Source of the DNA: Trueperaceae bacterium | Lineage (GTDB): Bacteria > Deinococcota > Deinococci > Deinococcales > Trueperaceae | Assembly: GCA_024636105.1 (NCBI GenBank) | Contig: JAGXHO010000205.1 | Span: 1 to 8,131, forward strand | DNA length: 8,131 nucleotides | Direction of reading: 5' to 3' | Part shown: in pieces, positions 1 through 6,642 of the stretch | Layout: the number at the start of each line of letters is the position of its first letter | How positions within the stretch are numbered: position 1 is the stretch's first letter | Notes under the pieces: generated by a model | What the model saw: only the letters and a program-made list of their open reading frames with translations | Database searches by the model: none | Told to the model about the DNA's origin: nothing | Position numbers and translations under genes: made by a program

Positions 1-1096
1 CGTTGGGGGTGGGCGGTACGTCAGGGGTGGGCGGCGCCGGCGGCATGGCGGGCGGCGTCTGGACCGGTGGGGCGGGCGGTGGGGGCGGCACCACCGGCGG
101 GTCGGACGGAAGCGACGGCGTCGAGGCCGCAGCCCCTCCGGCGGCACCCCCGGCACCACCGGGCGCGCGCGACTGCACCGCCTCCACCGCCTTGCGCCCG
201 AGTTCCTGGAACTTGGTGCTCGCGCCCTCGAGCTTCGCCTTCCACTCGGGGTCGGGCTCCATGCCGGCGGTGCTGCGGTGGTACGCGAGCAGCGTCGCCG
301 CCATCGCGAACGGGTCGGCGAGCGCGAGCTTGAGGAGCCACGCCCCGGCGAAGGCCATGATCGCCGCTACCGGCGCCATCGCCGGGAACGCTGCAGCGAA
401 CGCGAAGGCCGGCGCGGCCAGGATCAGCAGGAAGACGATGAACTCGACGTAGCCGATCAGCGTGAGCACGAGCGCGTTCGCCAGGATCGGCTTCCACGCC
501 TGCGCGTAGAGGATGACGCCGTCGTGCGCGACCTTCCAGACGTTCTGCTCGCGCCGCGCGTAGGCGCGCGACAGCACCGCTTCGTCCACGTAGGTGGTCG
601 ACGCGACCGCAACGCGCTCGAGCAGCTTGGCGAGCGAGTCGAGGCCCGGGATGGGGAGGATGCTGGCGATGCGCGCGAAGGTGCGCACCACCGCCTTGAC
701 CGCGCCGTCGACCAGCACGTCGACGGCGAACATCACGCTGGTGTCGCGGAAGCGCTCCGTCACCTGGCGCTTGCCGTAAGCGATCTGCCCCTCGGCGGGC
801 GCCTGACCGTGGACGACGAACTCGGTCATGACCGCGACGTGCGCGGCCTTCAGCAAGTAGAAGTAGTAGCGCGAGATCCAGCGCAGCAGCCCGAAGCCGC
901 CACCGATGGCGATCAGGAAGGTGATGAAGCCGAGCGGCGCCCACAGCTGGCCGAGCAGGAACGCCAAACCGCCCACCACCCCGAAATACAGGGCGAGCGC
1001 CACGAACAGCACCGCGTAGCTCCCCAGGCGCACCCAGACGAACGGGAGCGTCTTGCCGAGCAGCGAAAGGGCTTCGGACAGGTAGAGCTTGGGCAT
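1..1096 (-). CDS. Polytopic membrane protein with Pro-rich C-terminal tail (partial, 3' end outside window)
   Basis: This is an uncharacterised integral membrane protein. At least 365 codons are present and no stop is reached before the left edge. The ATG at 1096 is preceded by a good ribosome binding site (GGAGGT, 4 bases before the ATG), which decides the start. Hydrophobic segments lie near residues 26-51, 53-75, 206-232 and 236-258. Between them is a long, mostly soluble loop (about 80-200) containing RYYFYLLKAAHVAVM and TYVDEAVLSRAYARREQN. From about residue 310 the chain turns into a Gly/Ala stretch and then a Pro-rich tail (PPVVPPPPPAPP and similar) that is still open at the window edge. 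The overall plan faintly recalls choline-transporter-like (CTL) proteins, but that is from memory and weak. It is downstream of, and on the same strand as, the 1270-1842 membrane protein. I cannot assign a function. The coding frame itself is clear from GC3 and hydrophobic periodicity. Confidence 0.85.
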   Translation of the reverse strand, partial: MPKLYLSEALSLLGKTLPFVWVRLGSYAVLFVALALYFGVVGGLAFLLGQLWAPLGFITFLIAIGGGFGLLRWISRYYFYLLKAAHVAVMTEFVVHGQAPAEGQIAYGKRQVTERFRDTSVMFAVDVLVDGAVKAVVRTFARIASILPIPGLDSLAKLLERVAVASTTYVDEAVLSRAYARREQNVWKVAHDGVILYAQAWKPILANALVLTLIGYVEFIVFLLILAAPAFAFAAAFPAMAPVAAIMAFAGAWLLKLALADPFAMAATLLAYHRSTAGMEPDPEWKAKLEGASTKFQELGRKAVEAVQSRAPGGAGGAAGGAAASTPSLPSDPPVVPPPPPAPPVQTPPAMPPAPPTPDVPPTPN

Positions 1097-1157
1097 GGCG
1101 ACCTCCGAGGTAGCGCGGCGAATCGTGTGGGCTCGATGAGGAGCGTAACGCGCTCGA

Positions 1158-1177
1158 TGTCACACCGGTGTCACACC
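1158..1177. promoter_or_regulatory. Tandem 9-bp repeat around a 10-bp palindrome, candidate operator upstream of the 1096 gene
   Basis: TGTCACACC occurs at 1158-1166 and again at 1169-1177, exactly 11 bp apart (about one helical turn). The junction forms the perfect palindrome ACACCGGTGT at 1162-1171. The site lies 62-81 bases upstream of the minus-strand ATG at 1096, where a regulator could act. It also overlaps the in-frame TGA that closes the reading-frame continuation of the preceding gene. A regulatory role is inference; no matching regulator is in the window and no convincing -35/-10 pair was found next to it. Confidence 0.35.
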
Positions 1178-1269
1178 AGCCGGGCCGAAGCCTGGCCGAC
1201 CCCCAGATCCGACAGCTCGAACGCGAGCAGCAGGACGCCGACGACCGCGACGATCTCGACGAACCCCTT
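1171..1269 (-). other. In-frame coding-like continuation after the stop codon of the 1842-1270 gene
   Basis: Directly after the TAA at 1272-1270 the same frame stays open for 32 codons to a TGA at 1173-1171. By hand count 30 of 32 third positions are G or C but only 11 of 32 second positions are, the signature of a hydrophobic coding segment in a high-GC genome. The translation begins KGFVEIVAVVGVLLLAFELS, a ready-made membrane helix following the basic HKRGYL end of the preceding protein. It has no start codon or ribosome binding site of its own. The likeliest explanations are a nonsense mutation, an assembly or sequencing substitution, or stop-codon readthrough. Pure chance is possible but the codon statistics argue against it. 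Confidence 0.6.
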
Positions 1270-1842
1270 TTAGAGGTAGCCACGCTTGTGGACGATGGCC
1301 GCCTTGTAATCGATGAGGATGACGGCGATCACCAGCCCCATGTAGGCGATCAGCGGGTAGGTGCGCGCCAGCGTTCCTTCGGGGACCGCGCCGAGGACGA
1401 CCTTGGTGAGCGCCTCGATCCCCAGCAGCAGGAAGAACGCCCGCGCGATGAACACCAGGTGGGTGCGGCCGGTGCCAAAGACCACCTCCTCGGTCGCGTA
1501 CACCACGCTCTGGTCCTTGGGGAGGCGCACCCGGCCGAAGATGCGGCGCAGCTCCTGGCCGCCGACGAAGAACGACGCAGCCAACGCGACCACGGTCGTC
1601 TGGGCGATCATCGCGAGCATCGAGAAGTCGGCAAGGCCCGGCTCCGAAACGCCGGTGGCCACGAGGAGAGCGCCCATCGTAGGGCCGAAGATGACGACGA
1701 TCAGGATCGCCGAGTAGCGCGTGCCCGCCACCACCGCGCGGGCGACCAGCACCATCGGCACCACGAAGAAGAGCGTCAGCCAGAACTGGTTGACCAGGTG
1801 CTGGTGGGCGGTCACCTGCATCAGGGCGGCGTCGGTGGGCAT
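1270..1842 (-). CDS. Small polytopic membrane protein, possibly truncated
   Basis: A 190-residue protein dominated by membrane segments near residues 17-37, 43-63, 72-94, 128-152 and 160-179. The loop after the third contains FFVGGQELRRIFGRVRLPKD and the short motif FGTGRT. The ATG at 1842 has a GGGAGA ribosome binding site 5 bases upstream. A second Met at residue 8 is less well placed. I do not recognise the family with confidence. The segment pattern and the GGQELR loop bring to mind half of a secondary carrier (sodium/glutamate-symporter-like), but this is an unverified impression. The chain stops at TAA just after a basic HKRGYL end, yet the same frame continues with a further membrane-helix-like stretch (1171-1269), so the functional protein may be 223 residues or longer, with this copy interrupted. 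It lies 155 bp downstream of the transglutaminase-like gene on the same strand. Confidence 0.8.
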   Translation of the reverse strand: MPTDAALMQVTAHQHLVNQFWLTLFFVVPMVLVARAVVAGTRYSAILIVVIFGPTMGALLVATGVSEPGLADFSMLAMIAQTTVVALAASFFVGGQELRRIFGRVRLPKDQSVVYATEEVVFGTGRTHLVFIARAFFLLLGIEALTKVVLGAVPEGTLARTYPLIAYMGLVIAVILIDYKAAIVHKRGYL

Positions 1843-1997
1843 CGCGTTCTCCCGTCCGTGGACCCGCCTTGCGCGAACGAGCGAGCGCGCGCGGCCCTCG
1901 AGCGCTCCGACGGGGCGTCGTAGCGCCCACGCTCAGGGTATCGAACGGCCCGCGGGACGCGGGACCCGGTGGAATCGGCCGCCGGCGCTGGCCGTCG

Positions 1998-4232
1998 TCA
2001 CCAGCCCGCGGAGGTCGACACCTTGGTCCCGAGCTCGTACAGCGCGCTCCCCCAAACGCAGCGCTGGACGGAAGCATCGTAGGTCTTGGACGGAAGGCCG
2101 TAGTCGATGATGGCCTGAAGAATGCGCCGCCTGCATTCGCCCCTGCGGTAGATCAGGTAGCTTGCCCCACCGATGAAACTCACGACCGCGACGCCGAGGA
2201 AGATGGTCGCCTCGGCGGCCGCGCCACCACGTCCTTCCGCGAGCATCCCGAGCGCGTCGCCCGTGACTGGGTCGACCGCCCACCACGCGTAGGGAAGGTG
2301 CTCGGGCACGCGGTCGGCGACGATCAAGACGCGACCGGCCGCCAGGTCGGCGGCGACCGCCGAGCGCGAGGCGGCGGGCACCAGCGCCAGGTCCGGCGCC
2401 GCTCCGGGGCGCCACGCGACGAGCGACGCCCCGGCGTCGAGCGCTTGGAGGAGCACTTCCGGCGCCGTCCACACGGGGGCGGTGCCGAAGGCCGAGCGCA
2501 GCGGCGCGGCCTCCAGGTGCGAGAGGCGCACGCCGGCCGCGAACGCCGCGGTCGGGTCGGCGTGCGCCGTGCCGGCGACGACACCGCGCGCCGGCGCGCT
2601 CAGGATGTCCACCCACGCCCGCGCGACCAGGTCCTCGTCGGGCCCGGACCAGCCGACTTGGCGCAGCACCACCGCGGGCGCCGGCCGCCCGAGGTCGGTC
2701 CCGGCATCGACCCGTGCGTCGACCGAAGCCAACAACGACCACGCGGTGTCGGCGCGCCAGGCACCGATCTCGGGTCCCGCCGGCACGTCCGGGGCTTCGG
2801 CGACCCGCAGCAGGTACCGCACGTGCTCGCCGGACGCGACGACCGCGTCGAGCCCTGCCTGCAACGCCGTCAGCGGCGCCACCGGCCCGGTCGCGACCGT
2901 CAGGGCGACCACCGTTCTCAGCGGCGCGAAGGACGGTGCGCCGAGCTCGCGGCTCCCCTCCGCGCGGTGGGCGGGCCCCACCCGATCGAGCAGGGCACGG
3001 CGCCACGTGGTCTCGGTCCCGTCCGGCGCCACGAGGTCCACGTCGAGCCAGACCGCGGTGACCGCCGCGATCTCAGCATCGGTCGCGAGGGCGCCCGCCG
3101 CCGCTCCGAACCCCCGGGCGGTCTCGCGCACGACGCCGGCCGCTGGCGCAGCTCCCGCATCCAGCGGGAAGGTCGCGCCGATGCGCGGATCGAACGCGAG
3201 CGCACCGTCGAGCGTCCCGCCGAGGACGGCCACCGTGGGCACGTCGAACGTCGGGACCGCGTCGTCCACCTCGCCATCCGCCGCCGCGTTCTCGGCGCCG
3301 ACCGCAAGCGGCGTCAGGACCACCTCGACGACGCCGTTCTCCAGGACGGCCACCGGTCGCTCGTACGGGCCGGCGATCCGCTCCTCCTCGAGCTCGGCGC
3401 CGCGGCGCCGCTCCAGCACCACCTCGATCCGGATGCGGTGCGTCAGGTCGTCGGGCACCGAACCGACGAGCGTCCGCTCGACCGCCACGCCACTGGGTGG
3501 CGGGTCGAGCAGCGGATGCAGGTCGCGCGCGCCGCCGGGTCCGTTCACCACCCGAACCCAGGCGTACGCACGCGCATCGTCCAGCAGGACGGTATCGAGC
3601 TCGGCACCCCCCAGTGCGATCCCAGCCGCGTCGAGCAGCGCGGCGAGCTCGATCACGTCGCGCGCTGCGGCCGCGAGCGACGCCCCGACGTCGAACGGGA
3701 GCGCCTCTGCCGCGCGCAACGCTTCGGGGGTCGTCGCTTCGGCGAGCGCACGCATGTCGGCCGCTAGGCGATCGCGTCGATCTGCCAGGTCGGCGGGCAC
3801 GACGGCGGGCTTGGGCGCCGTGTGCTCGAACAGCCGGCGCGCGTCGGCGTCGCCCAGCGTGCCGAGCACCACCTCGGCGTCGTACCCCGCGTCCCCGATC
3901 AGCCGCGCCGTCAGGATCGCGACGTCCAACGCGTTGCCGCGACCGGCATCGAGCGTCCCCTGCGGACCGCGCAGCAGCCCGGCGTACGCCTCGTACCCCA
4001 CCCGCTCCGCCACCCACGCCGCGATCGCCTCCGGTTCCTCGAACACCAGGTCGAGGCCGATCGCGTCGACGTCGAAGCGGACCGCGCGCACGTCGTCGCG
4101 CAGCACGACGGCCTCCTGCAGCAAGGCGTCGAGACGGGGGCCGACGCCATCGAGGGTGGGGAGGTCTTGAGCGAAAGCGAACGCGATCGCCGCCCACGCG
4201 ACGACCGCCATGCGGGCTCGGTTCGATGTCAT
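1998..4232 (-). CDS. Secreted, C-terminally anchored protein with degenerate transglutaminase-like domain
   Basis: A 744-residue protein starting at the ATG at 4232, which gives a typical signal peptide: basic MTSNRAR, hydrophobic core, and likely cleavage after AFA near residue 21. The frame is open further upstream to 4364, but that extension is Arg-rich and would bury the signal peptide. Residues about 66-130 match the transglutaminase-like core: a helix, then GTLDAGRGNALDVAILTA and AGYDAEVVLG. Residues 219-240 (DARAYAWVRV, then DLHPLLDP) match the family's His-Asp region. Where active enzymes carry Cys and His this one appears to have Ala101 and Tyr223, so it is probably a non-catalytic fold used for binding. 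The middle is beta-rich Ala/Val/Asp sequence without a recognised domain. Near residue 648 is YAWWAVDPVTGDALG. A single membrane helix (about 674-696) is followed by a basic 47-residue cytoplasmic tail with two Cys. It lies 58 bp downstream of the ABC exporter gene, so co-transcription is plausible. Confidence 0.85.
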   Translation of the reverse strand: MTSNRARMAVVAWAAIAFAFAQDLPTLDGVGPRLDALLQEAVVLRDDVRAVRFDVDAIGLDLVFEEPEAIAAWVAERVGYEAYAGLLRGPQGTLDAGRGNALDVAILTARLIGDAGYDAEVVLGTLGDADARRLFEHTAPKPAVVPADLADRRDRLAADMRALAEATTPEALRAAEALPFDVGASLAAAARDVIELAALLDAAGIALGGAELDTVLLDDARAYAWVRVVNGPGGARDLHPLLDPPPSGVAVERTLVGSVPDDLTHRIRIEVVLERRRGAELEEERIAGPYERPVAVLENGVVEVVLTPLAVGAENAAADGEVDDAVPTFDVPTVAVLGGTLDGALAFDPRIGATFPLDAGAAPAAGVVRETARGFGAAAGALATDAEIAAVTAVWLDVDLVAPDGTETTWRRALLDRVGPAHRAEGSRELGAPSFAPLRTVVALTVATGPVAPLTALQAGLDAVVASGEHVRYLLRVAEAPDVPAGPEIGAWRADTAWSLLASVDARVDAGTDLGRPAPAVVLRQVGWSGPDEDLVARAWVDILSAPARGVVAGTAHADPTAAFAAGVRLSHLEAAPLRSAFGTAPVWTAPEVLLQALDAGASLVAWRPGAAPDLALVPAASRSAVAADLAAGRVLIVADRVPEHLPYAWWAVDPVTGDALGMLAEGRGGAAAEATIFLGVAVVSFIGGASYLIYRRGECRRRILQAIIDYGLPSKTYDASVQRCVWGSALYELGTKVSTSAGW

Positions 4233-4290
4233 GCAGGAGCGTAGGTCCCGACGCGTGAAGCGGCCGTGAAGGTGAGCGGCCGGATGCCGG

Positions 4291-6144
4291 CTAGGGCTTC
4301 GCGTCCACCGCACCCCGCACTTCGTCGACGTACCCGCGCGCCTGCAGGTTGAAGAGCACCGCATACGTGCCGCCGAGCGCCATCAGCTCGGCGTGCGAGC
4401 CCGCCTCGGCGATGCGGCCCTCCTCGAGCACCACGATCCGGTCGGCGAGGCGCACCGTGCTGAAGCGGTGCGAGACGATCACCGTGATGCGGTCGGCCGC
4501 CTGCGCGCGCAGCCCCTCGACCACCTCGAACTCGGCCTGCGCGTCGAGCGCGGCGGTCGGTTCGTCGAAGACCAGCACGCTGCCGTCGCGGTAGTAGAGC
4601 CGCGCGAGCGCCAGTCGCTGCCACTGCCCGCCCGATAGCTGCTGCCCCCCCTCGAACCAGCGCCCGAGCATCTGTTCGAAGCCCTTCGGGAGCAGCCCCA
4701 CGAACTCCGAGGCGCCGGCGCGCTCGGCGGCGGCCGCGAGCGCCTCCGCGTCCGCCTCGCCGGCGCCCCGCCCCACCGCCACGTTCTCGCGCACGGTCAT
4801 CTGGTAGGTGCCGAAGTCCTGGAAGACGGTCGCGATCTCGCGCTGCACGCTGCGCGGACTGAAGCGCTCCGCTGGCATCCCGTTGAGCAGGATGCGCCCC
4901 CCGGTCGGCTCGTAGAGGCGCGTGAGCAGCTTGACCAGCGTCGTCTTCCCCGCCCCGTTCACGCCGACCAGCGCCAGCGACTCGCCGCGCCGTACGGAGA
5001 AGGTGACCCCCTGCAGCACGTCGCGGTCGGTGAGCGGGTAGCGGAAGTGCAGGTCCTCGACGTCGATCCGCTCGATGCGCCCCTGCCACTCCTCCCCGGC
5101 GTCGAGGTCACGCGCCGGCAGTTCGAGGAACTCGTAGAGGTTGCGCATGTAGAGCAGGTCCTGCTGGACGCCGTTGACGCCCTGCAGCAGCGTCGCGAAC
5201 TGCCGCTGCAGCTGCGCGATGCCGGCGATGAAGAGCCCGAAGTCGCCCACCGTGAGCGCCCCTTGCGCCGCGCGCCGCAGCACCGTGAGCGTCGCGACCG
5301 CCACCAGCACCGAGGAGGCGAGCGAGGCCGCCAGCCCCCAGCCGCTGCGGCGCCGCACCAGTCCCTCGAGCTCGCGCCGGAAGCGCAGGTAGTACGCGCG
5401 CCAGCGGTCGATCAGGTACGTCTCGAAGCCGAAGAGCCGCACCTCCTTGACGTCCTCGTCGGAGGTCAGGAGGCGGCCTAGGTAGTTCTGGACGCGCGCG
5501 TCCGCGGCGCGGCGGCGCAGCATCCGGTAGTTCTCGGTGCCGAAGCGGTTGGCGACGATCACGCCGGGAACGCTCGCGAGCAGCACCAGCGGCACCACCG
5601 ACCAGCCGAGCTGCGCCATCAGCGCCGACACCGAGCCGAGGGTGATCAGCGCCTGCAGCAACCCCACCATCTGGGTGAAGACGCCCAGCGGCCGCCGGCC
5701 GACCTCGCGGTAGGCGTTCTGGAGCGCGTCGTAGGTCTCGGGGTCCTCGAAGCGCTCGAGGTCGAGGTTGGCGGCCTTGTCGAGGATCTGCCGGGTGATC
5801 GCGTGCTGCAGCGAGTCGCCCAGGAGCTCCTGGGTGGCGTTCTGCAGCGTGCCGAAGAGCGCGCCCAACGCGCCCACCGCCACCTGGATCCCGAGCAGCG
5901 TCGCGAGCCGTGCGAAGGCGTCCCCCTCGGTCGCGAAGCCGCCGGTGATCGCGAGCGCCACGGCGTCGAGCAGCAGCTTGCCGATCCACAGCGTCACCGC
6001 CGGCACGCCCGCCTGGAGGACGCTGAGCACGGCGATGAGCGCGGTGCGGCGCGGGTCGGTGGCCCACACCAGCTCGAGCGTGGCGCGGAGGTCGGCGAGG
6101 TGGGTGCGCCAGGTGGGGGCTTGGGGGCGCGGGGGTCTGGTCAT
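4291..6144 (-). CDS. ABC transporter half-exporter, fused permease and ATPase
   Basis: A 617-residue half-transporter expected to work as a dimer that exports a lipid, drug or peptide-like substrate across the cytoplasmic membrane using ATP. The N-terminal membrane domain (about 30-320) has roughly six helices, including LTVLRRAAQGALTVGDFGLF near 284-304. The nucleotide-binding domain (about 355-600) is complete: Walker A GVNGAGKT at 394-401, Q-loop Gln442 (VFQDF), signature LSGGQ at 503-507, Walker B VLVFDEP with Asp527 and Glu528, D-loop ALD at 532-534, and H-loop His559 (VSHR). All catalytic residues are intact. The ATG at 6144 fits the usual family N-terminus. The frame is open upstream to 6408, but that extension is low-complexity and antisense to the antitoxin, so it was rejected. 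No Shine-Dalgarno sequence is visible, but TACCAT (a TANNNT -10-like hexamer) ends 9 bases before the ATG, compatible with a very short or absent leader. The substrate cannot be deduced. Confidence 0.95.
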   Translation of the reverse strand: MTRPPRPQAPTWRTHLADLRATLELVWATDPRRTALIAVLSVLQAGVPAVTLWIGKLLLDAVALAITGGFATEGDAFARLATLLGIQVAVGALGALFGTLQNATQELLGDSLQHAITRQILDKAANLDLERFEDPETYDALQNAYREVGRRPLGVFTQMVGLLQALITLGSVSALMAQLGWSVVPLVLLASVPGVIVANRFGTENYRMLRRRAADARVQNYLGRLLTSDEDVKEVRLFGFETYLIDRWRAYYLRFRRELEGLVRRRSGWGLAASLASSVLVAVATLTVLRRAAQGALTVGDFGLFIAGIAQLQRQFATLLQGVNGVQQDLLYMRNLYEFLELPARDLDAGEEWQGRIERIDVEDLHFRYPLTDRDVLQGVTFSVRRGESLALVGVNGAGKTTLVKLLTRLYEPTGGRILLNGMPAERFSPRSVQREIATVFQDFGTYQMTVRENVAVGRGAGEADAEALAAAAERAGASEFVGLLPKGFEQMLGRWFEGGQQLSGGQWQRLALARLYYRDGSVLVFDEPTAALDAQAEFEVVEGLRAQAADRITVIVSHRFSTVRLADRIVVLEEGRIAEAGSHAELMALGGTYAVLFNLQARGYVDEVRGAVDAKP

Positions 6145-6198
6145 CGAGGGACGATGGTACGTGGCCAGGCCAGACCGACTCCCCGTTTGGACGACCGG

Positions 6199-6217
6199 CA
6201 TGGACCCAGAGTCCATG
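6199..6217. repeat. 19-bp near-perfect inverted repeat in the divergent intergenic region
   Basis: CATGGAC at 6199-6205 and GTCCATG at 6211-6217 form 7-bp perfect arms around a 5-base centre. Counting the inner pairs, 8 of 9 pairs match. It lies 55 bases upstream of the ABC exporter ATG, in the divergent region shared with the toxin-antitoxin module. Size and symmetry fit a binding site for a dimeric repressor. As a transcribed stem-loop it lacks a T-tract, so it is not a standard intrinsic terminator. No regulator gene is adjacent within the window except the antitoxin itself. Confidence 0.45.
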
Positions 6218-6263
6218 GGCTCGTGCGGTGCACGCCTCCACCGGTCGCCCCCCAGGCACGTAT

Positions 6264-6328
6264 GCTGGCACACGAGCCTGGGCCCATCACATGGCACATA
6301 ATCATGGCATCTGGGTCTGGCATCATGG
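6264..6328. promoter_or_regulatory. 13-bp periodic TGGCA array, candidate antitoxin operator
   Basis: The core TGGCA occurs at 6266, 6292, 6305 and 6318, with a degenerate TGGGC at 6279. All five are in exact 13-bp register. Two consecutive units share CATGGCA (6290 and 6303) and two share TGGCATC (6305 and 6318). The array covers the probable -10 element and ends at the ribosome binding site of the antitoxin gene. Ribbon-helix-helix antitoxins commonly bind several tandem half-sites in their own promoter and repress it. That is known for the class; that this array is the operator here is inference. Confidence 0.5.
6297..6302 (+). promoter_or_regulatory. Probable -10 element (CATAAT) of the toxin-antitoxin promoter
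   Basis: CATAAT matches the TATAAT consensus at 5 of 6 positions and stands out in this GC-rich sequence. Transcription starting about 7 bases downstream would leave a leader of roughly 28 bases before the GTG start at 6337, with room for its GGAGG. No convincing -35 hexamer lies 16-18 bases upstream, so the promoter may be weak or activator-dependent. It sits inside the 13-bp periodic array. Confidence 0.4.
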
Positions 6329-6336
6329 AGGCTGGT

Positions 6337-6642
6337 GTGCCCGCGACACGCAAGAGGAACCTGCACGTGCCGCTCCCCGAGGACGTGCACGCGGAGCTCA
6401 AGGCACAAGCGCAGCGCGTCGGCGAGCCCGCCACCGTGCTCGCCCGCCGGGCGATCGAGGAGCGCGTACGTGCGCTCAAGCGCGAGCAGATCGACGCGGA
6501 GATCACCGAGTATGCGAACGCCGTCGCGGGCACGATCGACGACTTCGACCCGGCGGTCTCGGCCGCGGGCATGGCCGTTTGGGCGGCCGACGAAGACGAC
6601 TGGAGCGACGAGGACGGCGCCGGGAACCTTGACGCGGGGTGA
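6337..6642 (+). CDS. Ribbon-helix-helix (CopG-like) antitoxin
   Basis: A 101-residue antitoxin that should bind and neutralise the toxin encoded immediately downstream and repress their shared promoter. Residues about 6-44 are a classic ribbon-helix-helix: the strand RNLHVPLP, a first helix EDVHAELKAQAQRVG, and a second helix PATVLARRAIEERVRALKRE. The rest is the toxin-binding part, ending in a strongly acidic tail (AADEDDWSDEDG) suited to cover a basic RNA-binding surface. The GTG at 6337 is chosen because GGAGG (6327-6331) sits 5 bases before it and the encoded MPATRKRNLHV start is typical of the family. An in-frame ATG at 6325 would add four residues but has no ribosome binding site. The 3' end overlaps the toxin gene by 14 bases, indicating translational coupling. 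It is divergent from the ABC exporter. Confidence 0.85.
   Translation: MPATRKRNLHVPLPEDVHAELKAQAQRVGEPATVLARRAIEERVRALKREQIDAEITEYANAVAGTIDDFDPAVSAAGMAVWAADEDDWSDEDGAGNLDAG

Noticed and set aside
21..1283. 420-codon minus-strand frame overlapping the Pro-rich membrane protein
   Set aside because: It is Arg-rich and out of frame with the clear membrane-protein frame, which has a GGAGGT ribosome binding site and strong hydrophobic segments.
1913..1928. Short hairpin GGGCG-N6-CGCCC between the transglutaminase-like and small membrane protein genes, considered as a terminator
   Set aside because: The 5-bp stem has no following T-tract, and such hairpins are common by chance at this GC content.
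1869..3767. 632-codon open frame on the plus strand
   Set aside because: It is antisense to the transglutaminase-like gene. Its translation is Arg/Gly/His-rich without hydrophobic or domain structure, as expected for a shadow frame in high-GC DNA, while the minus-strand frame has a signal peptide and a membrane anchor.
2482..4170. 562-codon Ser/Ala/Arg-rich open frame on the plus strand
   Set aside because: Another antisense shadow of the same gene. The low-complexity composition reflects the codon pattern of the opposite strand.
4255..4281. Imperfect direct repeat GTGAAGCGGCC / GTGAGCGGCC in the 58-bp gap after the exporter gene
   Set aside because: Only two short imperfect copies with no symmetry or position suggesting function; no terminator or promoter could be supported there.
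4233..4364. Upstream extension of the transglutaminase-like gene to 4364
   Set aside because: It would overlap the end of the exporter gene and place 44 Arg/Ser-rich residues before an otherwise perfect signal peptide.
5803..6336. Long upstream extension of the antitoxin frame, and the similar one of the toxin frame from 6335
   Set aside because: Both are simply stop-free readings through the exporter antisense strand and the antitoxin gene respectively. The conserved domains begin only at the proposed starts.
6145..6408. Upstream extension of the ABC exporter to a Met at 6408
   Set aside because: It would cross the whole divergent regulatory region and overlap the antitoxin gene. The extra 88 residues do not resemble an exporter N-terminus.
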